Counted from the first letter of the stretch, positions 44,505 to 53,913 are shown. The stretch is 64,000 nucleotides of DNA from Pseudomonas sp. ICMP22404 (GCF_006227205.1 NZ_VCNG01000006.1:1-64000), one strand, 5' to 3'. The notes: generated by a model not told the origin, from the sequence alone. A program made the numbers and translations.

Positions 44505-44735
44505 TTAGCGGAATTTGGGCAAGGGCCGTTCAATGGGCTTGAGGGATGACAGCGCGTGCTTGATCGATGGAACGTCTTTATCGATATCGTTCAGGCGATC
44601 CCGGATACGCATGGCGGTTGGATGGCCGCCATTGTGGTCGACCCAGTCGGCGATTTCCTTGCACGCCGCGGTCAGGCGACTCTGGCGCGATTCCAGCAGG
44701 GTGAGCAGGGTGGTGATGGACTCTTTTTCGGACAT
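44505..44735 (-). CDS. Small hypothetical helical protein
   Basis: A 76-residue protein (MSEKESITTLLTLLESRQSR, then HPTAMRIRDRLNDIDKD). GGAGG lies 6 bases before the ATG, so translation is likely. No family was recognised; it looks soluble and mostly helical. Confidence 0.65.
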   Translation of the reverse strand: MSEKESITTLLTLLESRQSRLTAACKEIADWVDHNGGHPTAMRIRDRLNDIDKDVPSIKHALSSLKPIERPLPKFR

Positions 44736-44889
44736 GTCACACCTCCATTCAGGATTGATGAGGCAGCACGAAACCCGCCTCAGACGGGTCGTACTTGTCG
44801 TTTAAAGCGTAGTTGAGTTATTGCCAGTTTGCCGGGGAATCCGGCGCCCGACGAGTAGTCGGCGCGCCGAACGAATGAAGGTCATGGAA

Positions 44890-45144
44890 TCAGCCAGATT
44901 CCTTGATCCAGCTGGGCGCAACGCTCGCTCGCCAGCGCACGTCGGTGATGCCGTATTTTTCCGCAAGGGGTTTGGTGACCCGCTTGACCTTCTCCCTTCC
45001 GAACTTGGGTATGCGCCCGACACCCGCGTCGCAACTGGCCCAATGCCAAGCTTCAGAGTTATTCATCACTTCGGCTCGAATGATGAATGACTTGGGCTCG
45101 CCATGGAGCATGTAGTCGATGATGTAAAGCGATGGCCCGCCCAT
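44890..45144 (-). CDS. Small conserved-looking protein, possibly DUF6555
   Basis: An 84-residue protein: LYIIDYMLHGEPKSFIIRAE, MNNSEAWHWASCDAGVGRIP, FGREKVKRVTKPLAEKYG. A strong GGGAGGA lies just before the ATG. The pattern resembles short Pseudomonas proteins I recall as DUF6555, a tentative match. Function unknown. Confidence 0.65.
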   Translation of the reverse strand: MGGPSLYIIDYMLHGEPKSFIIRAEVMNNSEAWHWASCDAGVGRIPKFGREKVKRVTKPLAEKYGITDVRWRASVAPSWIKESG

Positions 45145-45379
45145 AAATCCTCCCTAATTAGTTCTATACGGATGGATGCGGAGGCGTTCGGAAAATTCAA
45201 TCGGATTTCCAGACGGTCGAAATAGACCGGTCAGGCGCCAGGTCTGGTCAATGGCAAGCGAGACGAAGCAGTGCTCACCGCCAGGAACCAAACCCGGTTA
45301 ACCTTCTCCAAGGTGGGCTTCAAACATCATGCGCCAGGGAGCGGAGGCGTAGCAGTGCGGTATTACCTAAAGGCAGAAC

Positions 45380-46279
45380 ATGAAAAACATCGCCAGGGCG
45401 CTGGTCATTGCGGTCATCGCCAGCGGTTTGTCGGGGTGCATCGGCTCACCCATCGAATTGACTGCGCAAACCGAGCAACGTTTGCGTGAGCAACCCCCGA
45501 TCCGTTTCCTGCTGACGTTCGATGATGGACCCAGCGCATCGTCCTTCTGGAACCCGAGCGTTGACGTGCTCGATGCCCTTGCACACAACCCGATACAGCC
45601 GGGGATCAAGGCCGTGTTCTTTGTCCAGACCCGTGCCCCCCGTGCTGGGGACAGCGATATTGGTCGATCGGTGATGCGGCGTGAGCAAAGCGAAGGCCAC
45701 ATACTGGGTTTTCATACGGCCACCCATTGGCACACCAATCATCGCTCCCTGAGCCCCGAGGAGCTGGAGCAGTCGCTCATCGACGGTGGGGCCGACATAG
45801 CCGCCATTACCGGTACGGCGCCAACCCTGGTCAGGCCGCCGTTCTGGAGTTATGACCGGCGCACATTCGCGGCCTACCAGCGACACGATATGCAGGTGTT
45901 GCTCACCGACCTGAGCGCCAACGACGGCAAGGTCTGGGGGATTACCTACAGTCCGCGACGGCGGATCAACCTGACCCGCCAGCTCTCCGAAGTGCGCGAG
46001 CGCATTGCTGCCGGCCAATTACCGGCAGTCGATGGCGTGATTCCGGTGGTAGTGACGTTTCACGATCTCAATCGCTATACCGCTCGACATGCCCGTGAAT
46101 ACCTGCAGATCCTGCTCGACAGCGCCAGGGCCACGGGCGTGAGGACCGACGCCAAGCCGTTCTATGACGATCGCCAGGCACTGGAGCGGGCGGCCATGGC
46201 GCGTACGGTCAAGGAAAGCGGCCAGCCGGTGCGCCTGCCCGGTCTGTGGGATTGGCTCTGGGACTCGGATTCGCACTGA
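45380..46279 (+). CDS. Polysaccharide deacetylase family lipoprotein
   Basis: A 299-residue envelope protein; lipobox LSGC with Cys at residue 20. The carbohydrate esterase 4 fold is seen in the TFDDGP motif (about residues 46-51), the metal-binding HTATHWH (about 112-118), and VRPPFWSYDRRT. Members remove N-acetyl or O-acetyl groups from glycans using a divalent metal. No exopolysaccharide operon is adjacent, so the target is unknown. Confidence 0.9.
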   Translation: MKNIARALVIAVIASGLSGCIGSPIELTAQTEQRLREQPPIRFLLTFDDGPSASSFWNPSVDVLDALAHNPIQPGIKAVFFVQTRAPRAGDSDIGRSVMRREQSEGHILGFHTATHWHTNHRSLSPEELEQSLIDGGADIAAITGTAPTLVRPPFWSYDRRTFAAYQRHDMQVLLTDLSANDGKVWGITYSPRRRINLTRQLSEVRERIAAGQLPAVDGVIPVVVTFHDLNRYTARHAREYLQILLDSARATGVRTDAKPFYDDRQALERAAMARTVKESGQPVRLPGLWDWLWDSDSH

Positions 46280-46366
46280 AGGATGTGGCGACGTTCGGTC
46301 GGCACCCTGGCGAAACTGAGTGTAAGGTAGGCGATGCAACCCTTGTTTATACCGGAGGAGGTGACG

Positions 46367-46558
46367 ATGAGTACCGCAATGCTGACGAAAATGCACATCA
46401 ACGGTTATGACGTCCTCAGCGTAAACAGCGGCCCGTGGCGGGTCTGTACCCAGGCTGACCGGTTGGGTTCCTTCGCTTCGCGTGAAGAAGCGCTGGCCTA
46501 CGCCGCGGCGTTGCCGGCCAGAAGAAACCGCGAGGCGCGGTCGACGAACGCCAAATAA
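46367..46558 (+). CDS. Small hypothetical protein (DUF2188-like layout)
   Basis: A 63-residue basic protein (MSTAMLTKMHINGYDVLSVN, GPWRVCTQADRLGSFASREE, ALAYAAALPARR). The pattern of a short beta hairpin followed by a helix with EEALAYA is like proteins that recognise a query-plus-position pattern, as in DUF2188, but this is only a resemblance. GGAGGAGG precedes the ATG. Confidence 0.6.
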   Translation: MSTAMLTKMHINGYDVLSVNSGPWRVCTQADRLGSFASREEALAYAAALPARRNREARSTNAK

Positions 46559-46569
46559 CCGCTAACCCT

Positions 46570-46728
46570 GTGGGAGCGGGCTTGCCCGCGAAGGCGGCGG
46601 CAGATCCGGCCTCGATGCAACTGACCCAACGCCATCGCGAGCAGGCTCGCTCCCACAAGTATTCCGAGTGATCACAGCAGCTGTAGTTGCCAGCAAGACC
46701 TGTGGGAGCGAGCCTGCTCGCGATGGCG
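46570..46728. repeat. REP pair plus an extra single arm
   Basis: A pair at 46570-46657 (left arm of the GTGGGAGCGGGCTTGCCCGCGAAGG variant, right arm of the TCGCGAGCAGGCTCGCTCCCAC type) and a further left-type arm at 46702-46728. Confidence 0.85.
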
Positions 46729-46758
46729 TCGGCACGTCCGCCAACGATGTCGCCTTGC

Positions 46759-48552
46759 TCAGGGCTGTGCCAGTTCCAGCGGAATCTCCAGCGTGAAGAG
46801 GGCGCCTTGACCAGGTCCATCGCTGTGGACATGGAGGCGACCATTCATCTCGACCGCTGCCAAGGCGCAGCTGTGCAAACCGAACCCATGGCCATCCTTG
46901 CGCGTCGTGAACCCGTGGTTGAAGATGCGGGCCAGATTATCGGGAGCGATGCCTTCACCTCGATCCTTGACGCTGAGGCATAACGTTGTGCGGTCGACAA
47001 TCCGTATGCCTAAGGTCATTTCCCGTGGTTCGGAAACATGGGACATCGCGAATTTTGCATTACTGATCAGATTGATCAGAACCAGCAGCAGCCTGTGTTT
47101 ATCGCCCAGGATCGTGGGCGCGTCCTGATAGTCCTTGATGACCGTGACGTGGTGCCGGCTCAGTGCCCCCGAGTTCATGCGCAACGCATCTTCGAACAAG
47201 TCACTGACGTTGAGCGGCTCGATCAGTCGCGCCGCCCCGGCATAGGATTGTTGGGTGGTGACAATTTCCTTGATGTGGTCGACGCTCTTGGTCAATTGCG
47301 CCAGTTCATCGATCAGCAGTGCTTGCTCGGTGGCGATGGAATCGACCAGTTCGTTGAAATAGCGAGGAAGTAATTTGCCCTTTTCATCGAAGGTCATGAA
47401 CTGGCCCAGGTCCTCGGCGTGTTCATTCATCATCTTGACCGCTTTTCCGAGCCCCAGTGTCTTGCTGTTTCTCAATTTACGGGTGACCAGCTCCGCGGAG
47501 ATGTTCACGCTGTTAAGCACGTTTCCGACGTTGTGCAATACGTTCGTGGCAATCTCGGCCATGCCCGCCATCCGTGCCGCATCCACGAGTTCGCGCTCGG
47601 CTTCTCTCAATTCGCGGGTGCGCTCCTCGACCCGTTCCTCCAGTCGGTCGTTGGACGACTGCAACGCGTGGTTGATCAGGTTAATGACGGCATAGCTGCG
47701 CACCAGTCGTACGGCCAGGTAGATCATCAACAACGCCATGAGGGTGGCACATACGGCCAGGTAGATATGATATTGACGGTCTGTTGCGGCGGTCCGGCGC
47801 TGTGTCTCATTCAACAGTTCAGTGATGCTGTCCAGTTCTTGGGCCACCGGAATGACGTTGATGCGCTCAAGCAGATCATTGACGATCGGCTGTTCCTCGA
47901 TAATCGACCGGACATGCTGCGTCAGTGTGATAAAGGGCGGCTGAGAGGAGGCCGGCAACTGACGGATATAGTCTTCCAGCTCGCTTAACTGGCTCTCTAC
48001 TTCCTTGGCTTTGTCTGCCGTGACATACGTGGCGTACTCCAGTGTCGTCAATGTCAGCTCAAGAACATTGGAGGCTGCTGTCAGACGCTCCGTCGCATTA
48101 CCCGTCATCAACGCCTTGAGCTGTGCCTGAATGTCGTCTTCGGCCGCGGGCAGCGCATCCAGGGCGGTACGCAAGTTCGCGTTGTGCTGTTCGAACGCTT
48201 CTACCAGCAGGGTCTTGTTCTTGATCGCATCCACATAGCCCTGGCGCCTGGAGTTCCAAAGGGCGGCCAAGGGGCCGGCGTTGTTGAGCCGTTCCAGTTG
48301 CTCCCATCGGCTGCCTGCTTCCGCCGGTGGGGCCAGTGACAGATTGTTATTGACGCCGATCTTTTTCCTCAGAATCTTGACGTTCCAGTTGGCGTCGGAT
48401 TGCTTGAGTTGCCGGATGAAGTCGCGGGACTCGAAATAGGTCGTGGTGTCGTAGGTATAGGACTTGATCAGAAAGAATATCAAGGCCGAGAAAACGGCCA
48501 GTGCGACGGCCAACAAGGCAGGCCACTTATATTTTTTGATAATCGTGGTCAC
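46759..48552 (-). CDS. Sensor histidine kinase with periplasmic helical sensor domain
   Basis: A 597-residue membrane kinase. Membrane segments (about residues 10-29 and 265-285) flank a 230-residue, mostly helical periplasmic domain like the DAHL/four-helix sensors. A coiled coil (DRLEERVEERTRELREAERE) leads to an H-box reading MAEIATNVLHNVGNVLNSVN, with His in a variant context, then ATP-binding boxes LINLISNAKFAM, VKDRGEGIAPDNLARIF and GFGLHSCALA. No response regulator is adjacent. The signal is unknown. Confidence 0.9.
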   Translation of the reverse strand: MTTIIKKYKWPALLAVALAVFSALIFFLIKSYTYDTTTYFESRDFIRQLKQSDANWNVKILRKKIGVNNNLSLAPPAEAGSRWEQLERLNNAGPLAALWNSRRQGYVDAIKNKTLLVEAFEQHNANLRTALDALPAAEDDIQAQLKALMTGNATERLTAASNVLELTLTTLEYATYVTADKAKEVESQLSELEDYIRQLPASSQPPFITLTQHVRSIIEEQPIVNDLLERINVIPVAQELDSITELLNETQRRTAATDRQYHIYLAVCATLMALLMIYLAVRLVRSYAVINLINHALQSSNDRLEERVEERTRELREAERELVDAARMAGMAEIATNVLHNVGNVLNSVNISAELVTRKLRNSKTLGLGKAVKMMNEHAEDLGQFMTFDEKGKLLPRYFNELVDSIATEQALLIDELAQLTKSVDHIKEIVTTQQSYAGAARLIEPLNVSDLFEDALRMNSGALSRHHVTVIKDYQDAPTILGDKHRLLLVLINLISNAKFAMSHVSEPREMTLGIRIVDRTTLCLSVKDRGEGIAPDNLARIFNHGFTTRKDGHGFGLHSCALAAVEMNGRLHVHSDGPGQGALFTLEIPLELAQP

Positions 48553-48815
48553 GCTGTTCTCCTGTCCAGGGCGTTGCTCGACGGAGTCGCCGGGCTTCCG
48601 AGTCGGGCACGGTTTTCAGGGAATGGAACAATGAGCTGAGGCTGTATGGGGCGGATTGGCTGGCGCGCCGGTCTGTTTTTGCCTGGGTACACGTTGAGCT
48701 CCCTGCTAACGGTGAACTGCGGGTTCGTCACTCGGGCCAGTGTAGCGCTAACGGGAATGGGGCGAAGTTCCCTGCTGAGGGAACAGGCGCGGCCAGGGCA
48801 GGCCGCGCCGCAGAA

Positions 48816-49670
48816 TTACTTGGTGTCGATGAAGGGCAGGGCGCCATTGGGCAGCACGGTAGTCGGCAAGACCCCGTTCCAGCGCTCGGCCTTGGTCAAT
48901 TCCACCAGGTTCTGGTTGCTGGCCAGGGCCTGGGCCCGAGCCTTGATCGCTTCGGCTTCGGCTTTGCCACGCAATTCGGTGGCCAGTGCATCCGCCTTCG
49001 CCTGGGCGATCTGCGAGTCGGCTTCCGCCTGGGCCTGGGTCACGCGAATCTGTGCCTGGACCTGCTCGGTGGCGAGCTGCTGCTCGCGGGTCTTGACCTG
49101 GACTTCCGCCGCCATGCGCGCTTCGATCGCTTTCTCGTAGGCGTCACTGAAGTCGATATTTTCGACCTGGACGCTGTCGATGATCACGGGGCCGGTGATG
49201 GTGGATTTGATGGCGCTCGAAATATCGTTGACCAGTTGGACGCGGTTCTGCACAGCGGCCACCGCGTTGAACCTGCCGAACACGTTTTCCACCTGGGTCG
49301 GCACCTGCCGGCTGATCATCCGGTCGCGGATACCTTCGATGTCCTTGAACTGGCTGTAGACCTTCGCCACGTCCGCTGGCGCAATATGCCAGGACACCGA
49401 TACCTTGAGTTGGGCGGACTGTTGATCCTTGCTGTAGGCCTGGAGGTCTTCATAGGAAGTGACCTGGCTTTGCACACTGATCAGCCGCACGGACTCGATG
49501 AAGGGGGTCTTGAACGACAATCCCGGCTCCACGACCCCGACCAGCGCGCCGTTGCGCAGCAGCACGCCGCGTTCGGTTTCGTCGACCGTGTACCAACTGC
49601 CAAAGAATACGCAGAGCAAGACGATGCCCATGATTGCCGCAACGAGGGAGCCAATGGTTTTTCTGGTCAC
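48816..49670 (-). CDS. SPFH/prohibitin family membrane protein
   Basis: A 284-residue protein: one N-terminal membrane segment (about residues 8-26), an SPFH/band-7 domain (TVDETERGVLLRNGALVGVV, LKVSVSWHIAPADVAKVY) and a long charged coiled coil (about residues 185-255, rich in EAQ repeats). Prohibitin/HflC relatives form large ring assemblies at membranes and affect proteases. No FtsH or partner SPFH gene is adjacent. Confidence 0.88.
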   Translation of the reverse strand: MTRKTIGSLVAAIMGIVLLCVFFGSWYTVDETERGVLLRNGALVGVVEPGLSFKTPFIESVRLISVQSQVTSYEDLQAYSKDQQSAQLKVSVSWHIAPADVAKVYSQFKDIEGIRDRMISRQVPTQVENVFGRFNAVAAVQNRVQLVNDISSAIKSTITGPVIIDSVQVENIDFSDAYEKAIEARMAAEVQVKTREQQLATEQVQAQIRVTQAQAEADSQIAQAKADALATELRGKAEAEAIKARAQALASNQNLVELTKAERWNGVLPTTVLPNGALPFIDTK

Positions 49671-49758
49671 TGTTCTTTCCTTTGAGTGAGGGCTGGGGGT
49701 TGCGATGTGCCGTATCCAGCACCGAAGTCGACAGCTGTTTTCTGAACGCCAGACACGA

Positions 49759-49783
49759 AAAAGCCCTGAATGATCAGGGCTTT
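49759..49783 (-). terminator. Rho-independent terminator after tRNA-Ser
   Basis: A stem AAAGCCCTGA / TCAGGGCTTT with a 4-base loop, followed on the minus strand by TTTC, 13 bases beyond the tRNA-Ser 3' end. Confidence 0.85.
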
Positions 49784-49795
49784 AACGTACAAATA

Positions 49796-49883
49796 TGGCG
49801 GAGGCGATGGGATTCGAACTCATGGACCTGTTACAGTCGACGGTTTTCAAGACCGTTGCCTTAAACCACTCGGCCACACCTCC
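49796..49883 (-). tRNA. tRNA-Ser (TGA)
   Basis: Read on the minus strand: acceptor GGAGGTG / CGCCTCC, D-loop GAGTGGTTTAAGGC, anticodon loop TCTTGAAAA (anticodon TGA), long variable arm, T-loop GAGTTCGAATCC and encoded CCA. 88 bases. Confidence 0.95.
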
Positions 49884-50006
49884 GTATTGCGTTGCGGGCG
49901 CCATAATACCCGAATGAAACACACTGTCAAACTCTCTGCGTAGCTTGTTACAGGGCGTCTGTTATGATCCTTGCCACTGAATGTTTCAAACCGGAGGAGT
50001 GTCGCC

Positions 50007-50678
50007 ATGCGCGAACAGGATTACGCAGTGAACAACAGCGTGCAGGCCGAGCAGCTAGAGGTTAGCCGTGTCCTGCGCAACACTTATGGCCTGCTGGCAC
50101 TCACGCTGGCTTTTAGCGGTGTGATGGCCTACGTCGCCCAGCAGATGCATGTCGGCTACCCGAACGTGTTCGTGGTGCTGATCGGCTTCTATGGGCTTTT
50201 CTTCCTGACCAACAAACTTCGTGATTCGGGCTGGGGCCTGGTCTCGGCGTTCGCCCTGACCGGCTTCATGGGCTTCATACTCGGCCCGATCCTCAACCTT
50301 TACCTCAAGATGCAGGGCGGCGCTGAACTGGTCAGCTCGGCCTTTGCCATGACCGCACTGGTGTTCGGTGGGCTGTCGGCGTATGTGCTGATCACCCGCA
50401 AGGACATGAGCTTCCTGGGCGGTTTCCTCACTGCCGGGTTCTTTGTACTGGTGGGGGCGATGCTGGTCAGTTTCTTCTTCCAGATCAGCGGCCTGCAATT
50501 GGCGATCAGCGCCGGTGTCGTGCTGTTTTCCGCGCTGATGATCCTGTACCAGACGAGCGCCATCATTCATGGCGGCGAGCGTAACTACATCATGGCCACC
50601 ATCAGCCTGTATGTATCCATCTACAACCTGTTCATCAGCCTGCTGCAGCTGTTTGGCCTGATGGGCCGTGACGATTGA
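50007..50678 (+). CDS. Bax inhibitor-1/YccA family membrane protein
   Basis: A 223-residue protein with seven membrane segments of the BI-1/YccA family, beginning VSRVLRNTYGLLALTLAFSG and ending with the conserved Asp-containing tail (LFGLMGRDD). E. coli YccA binds and restrains the membrane protease FtsH. CGGAGGAG lies 7 bases before the ATG. A terminator follows immediately. Confidence 0.93.
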   Translation: MREQDYAVNNSVQAEQLEVSRVLRNTYGLLALTLAFSGVMAYVAQQMHVGYPNVFVVLIGFYGLFFLTNKLRDSGWGLVSAFALTGFMGFILGPILNLYLKMQGGAELVSSAFAMTALVFGGLSAYVLITRKDMSFLGGFLTAGFFVLVGAMLVSFFFQISGLQLAISAGVVLFSALMILYQTSAIIHGGERNYIMATISLYVSIYNLFISLLQLFGLMGRDD

Positions 50679-50696
50679 TTGCAATGTGCTACCCAG

Positions 50697-50721
50697 AAGC
50701 CCGCTTCGGCGGGCTTTTTTT
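50697..50721 (+). terminator. Rho-independent terminator after the YccA-family gene
   Basis: A GC-rich stem AAGCCCGC / GCGGGCTT with a TTCG tetraloop and a run of seven T, 19 bases after the stop codon. Confidence 0.93.
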
Positions 50722-51059
50722 CGCCCGCGATTTGTATTGTGGCCATTTGCCTCAAAAGTGCCGCTATGTGATGGCGACTTTGAATAAATGATCTACACCT
50801 ATGGCAAGGAAGCGGTATTGCCAGGAAGGTCTGAAATGAATCGCTTGCCCTGCGAACTCTCGCATCAACCCCTGAAGCACCTTGTGTTCGGCGACCGGGC
50901 CAGGACCGACCGTGTCCGGCTTTGAGCCGAAGGAGGTCATTCACACCTTAGAAAGTGGACCGTGACAGGCTTGGCACCGTGCCGCCTGAAAACAGAAGGA
51001 GGTCCTGCGCATCGGTCAGGAAGCCGATGAGAGGGCACCTCCCTATAAGGAGATATTGT
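50722..51059. other. Intergenic region, leader of the heme-motif protein gene
   Basis: About 340 bases without a recognised gene. No REP element is present. The last 25 bases hold a strong AAGGAG before the ATG at 51060, and the region must contain its promoter, but no convincing hexamer pair was seen. Confidence 0.4.
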
Positions 51060-52400
51060 ATGAACCATCCCCAAGGAAAAGTCGTTGCGTTTCTGATCTT
51101 GGCAGGCGCGATGTCCGTGACCTGCGCCCACGCTGGAACCTTCCCTGATTTTGGCTATGCCCCTCCCAAAAGTGATTATTCCGGAGAGCTTTTCCAGCTC
51201 AGCCAGAACTATCCCACCGTGGCGCCGGGCGCATCTTCGATGCCTGCGTTCTTCAAGCAGCTCCCCAAAACATTCTCCAACGACTTTGAAACCTGGCGCC
51301 CCTATATGAACGAGGCGAAGAAATACTGCCTGGAGGGCAATACCGGGATTGGCTGGAATGTGCAGAAAAACAAGGTTCGCCAGTGGTATCACATGCCTTG
51401 GCAGCATTACGGTCTCAATGGTCGTGAGGGTATCCACGGGCTTACCAAGGAGGCGCCGATCCAGCCCCAACAGTTGGCGAGTACGCAAACCGGCAGTGGG
51501 CAGACTTACGCGGTGGGCATCTACAACGACATCGGGGCGTACACCATTGGCCAGGTCTGGAAAGACCCGCAGAACCCCGATCCGAGCTACACCTCCAAAC
51601 CCAAGGGCTTCGGCAACGGCACGGTCGTGTGCAAGGCGCTGTTTGCCGATATCGACGTCAGTACGGTGCCGTTCCTGGTCAATCCATTGCTCTGGAAGGC
51701 TTACACCGCCAAGACGTTCACTTCGACAAGCCGTGCGGTAACCAATGTTGCGCTGATACAGATGGACATCGCTGTGCGCGACACCCGGGTGAGCGAGACC
51801 GGCTGGCTCTTCGGCACTTTCCAATACAACGGTACCATTACCGGTAAAGCGAATTGGGACAACCTGGTGCCGGTGGGGATCATGTGGGGGAACGATCCCC
51901 AGGAGAACGGCCATGCGTTCACCAACCCGACGCCCACCGAAACCAAAATCAACCCGGCGTTGAAGCAGACCGCAATCAATGCCAATACCAAGGAACTGCC
52001 GCCGACTCATCTGGGCTGGAACGGGCGCCTCAATGGTCCGGTGGACAATCCCCAGGCGTCCTGCACGAGCTGCCACATGACCGCGGAATACCAGCAACGG
52101 GCGCCGATGAACCCGACGTTCCAGGCCAATCCGCCGCCAGTCGGGGGTGATGTCTGGATGCAATGGTTCCAGAATATTCCGGCCGGGCAGCCTTTCTCAC
52201 CGGCTACACAAAGCACGGACTACAGCTTGCAATTGTCCGGAGCCCTGGCCAACTTCTATAACTGGAAGTGCAACCTCAGTGGGGTTTATGCGGACAAAAA
52301 GAATGCGTGCGACAAGGCACAGCCCCTCACGTTGATGAAAGAGAGCAATGTGCCCGAGGAGGAGGTGTACAAGGTACAACGCAGCCCGGAAGCGGAATAA
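51060..52400 (+). CDS. Secreted protein with a single c-type heme motif
   Basis: A 446-residue exported protein. A signal peptide (about residues 1-24, AMSVTCAHAG) is followed by a Trp/Tyr-rich body (WNVQKNKVRQWYHMPWQHYG, TYAVGIYNDIGAYTIGQVWK). One CTSCH heme-binding motif lies at residues 335-339, followed by Met residues that might supply the second ligand. The body does not match a cytochrome c fold and I do not recognise the family; it could be an enzyme with a C-terminal heme, or a bound-heme electron carrier. AAGGAG lies 7 bases before the ATG. It stands alone, between the YccA-family gene and a convergent Lrp regulator. Confidence 0.75.
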   Translation: MNHPQGKVVAFLILAGAMSVTCAHAGTFPDFGYAPPKSDYSGELFQLSQNYPTVAPGASSMPAFFKQLPKTFSNDFETWRPYMNEAKKYCLEGNTGIGWNVQKNKVRQWYHMPWQHYGLNGREGIHGLTKEAPIQPQQLASTQTGSGQTYAVGIYNDIGAYTIGQVWKDPQNPDPSYTSKPKGFGNGTVVCKALFADIDVSTVPFLVNPLLWKAYTAKTFTSTSRAVTNVALIQMDIAVRDTRVSETGWLFGTFQYNGTITGKANWDNLVPVGIMWGNDPQENGHAFTNPTPTETKINPALKQTAINANTKELPPTHLGWNGRLNGPVDNPQASCTSCHMTAEYQQRAPMNPTFQANPPPVGGDVWMQWFQNIPAGQPFSPATQSTDYSLQLSGALANFYNWKCNLSGVYADKKNACDKAQPLTLMKESNVPEEEVYKVQRSPEAE

Positions 52401-52441
52401 CGTAAGCCCGGCCTCGGTCCATCGCCGAGGCCGGATCCGGC

Positions 52442-52879
52442 TCAGGCCATCGGTGGCAGGCGCCGTTTGACCGGGGTCTTCTTGACGATGGCGGTATTGG
52501 TTTCGGCAAGGACATTGAGCTTGTCCAGTAAGCTATCCAGCTGTTCCATCGAGCGCACGTGCAGTCGGGCGATGAAGCAATCGTCGCCAGTCACCTTGTC
52601 ACATTCGGTAAATTCGGCGATGGCCTGGATCTGCCGTTCCACTTCCTGCAACTGCCCCGGTAATGGGCGGATGCGGACAATGGCCTGAAGCTGGTAGCCG
52701 AAGCACTTCGGGTCAACCTCAACGGTATAGGCCCTCAGCACGCCGCGTTCCTCAAGCCGCCTCAGGCGCTCGGCCACGCTGGGTGAGGAGAGGCCGCTCA
52801 GGTTCGCCAGGGCTTTGAGCGAGCGCCGTGAATCTTCCATCAGCGCACTGATGAGGATCTGATCAATATCGTCCGTCAT
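52442..52879 (-). CDS. Lrp/AsnC family transcriptional regulator
   Basis: A 145-residue regulator: N-terminal helix-turn-helix (LKALANLSGLSSPSVAERLR) and a C-terminal RAM effector domain (VRIRPLPGQLQEVERQIQAI ... TGDDCFIARLHVRSMEQLDS). Family members respond to amino acids. It is transcribed away from the EamA transporter gene 131 bases off, a common arrangement in which the regulator controls the exporter. Confidence 0.92.
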   Translation of the reverse strand: MTDDIDQILISALMEDSRRSLKALANLSGLSSPSVAERLRRLEERGVLRAYTVEVDPKCFGYQLQAIVRIRPLPGQLQEVERQIQAIAEFTECDKVTGDDCFIARLHVRSMEQLDSLLDKLNVLAETNTAIVKKTPVKRRLPPMA

Positions 52880-53010
52880 GTCGACTCCGTTAGGCGAATG
52901 CCTGAAGTTGCCTTGATAAAAAAGGTCGAACGGCAGTTTAGCCTTTTTCAGCCCATGGAGAAGCCGTTCACTGGCTTGGCATACTGTGCCCCACTTGCTG
53001 AAGGAGTCTG

Positions 53011-53907
53011 ATGATGGACAAGACCTTACGTCGCGGTTCGCTGGAAATGACCGCCGCCATGCTGATTTCCGGAACCATAGGCTGGTTCGTGCTGGTTTCC
53101 GGCTTGCCGGTGCTGGATGTGGTGTTCTGGCGTTGCGTATTCGGCGCGGCCACCTTGTTGCTGATTTGCGCCGGTTTCGGTTTTTTACGCCGGGATATCC
53201 TGACCCGCACCACATTTTTATTGGCGGTGCTCAGTGGGGTGGCAATCGTTGGCAACTGGGTGTTGCTGTTCGCCTCCTACTCACGGGCCTCGATCGCCAT
53301 CGGCACTGCGGTGTACAACGTCCAACCGTTCATGCTGGTGGGGTTGGCTGCGCTGTTCCTGGGGGAGAAAATCACCGCGCAAAAGCTGTTCTGGCTGATG
53401 GTGTCGTTTCTCGGAATGCTCGCAATTGTCAGCGCCCACGGTGAACAAGGGCAGGGCAGCGGTGAGTACCTGATGGGCATCGCCCTGGCCCTGGGGGCGG
53501 CGTTGCTGTACGCCATTGCCGCGTTGATCATCAAGCGCTTGACCGGTACGCCACCGCACTTGATTGCGCTGGTGCAGGTCAGCACCGGTGTATTGCTGTT
53601 GGCTCCCTGGGCAAATTTCTCGGCGTTGCCGCAACAGCCCGAGGGCTGGGCCAGCCTCGTCACCCTCGGCATGGTCCATACCGGGGTCATGTATGTGTTG
53701 CTGTACAGCGCGATCCAACGCTTGCCGACCGCGATCACCGGCGCGCTGTCATTCATCTATCCAATCGCGGCGATCTTCGTCGACTGGTTCGTCTTCGGCC
53801 ATCGCCTCGAACCGCTGCAATGGCTGGGTGTGGCGGCGATCCTGCTGGCGGCTGCCGGCATGCAGCAGGGCTGGGGCATCAAGGCGCGGCGTCCAGCCCT
53901 GCAGTAA
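53011..53907 (+). CDS. EamA/DMT family transporter
   Basis: A 298-residue inner-membrane protein with ten predicted segments in two EamA repeats (GTIGWFVLVSGLPVLDVVFW and MGIALALGAALLYAIAALII). EamA proteins often export amino acids or related metabolites. The ATG at 53014 has better spacing from AGGAG than the first ATG at 53011. It is divergent from an Lrp-type regulator. Confidence 0.92.
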   Translation: MMDKTLRRGSLEMTAAMLISGTIGWFVLVSGLPVLDVVFWRCVFGAATLLLICAGFGFLRRDILTRTTFLLAVLSGVAIVGNWVLLFASYSRASIAIGTAVYNVQPFMLVGLAALFLGEKITAQKLFWLMVSFLGMLAIVSAHGEQGQGSGEYLMGIALALGAALLYAIAALIIKRLTGTPPHLIALVQVSTGVLLLAPWANFSALPQQPEGWASLVTLGMVHTGVMYVLLYSAIQRLPTAITGALSFIYPIAAIFVDWFVFGHRLEPLQWLGVAAILLAAAGMQQGWGIKARRPALQ

Positions 53908-53913
53908 CGCGGG

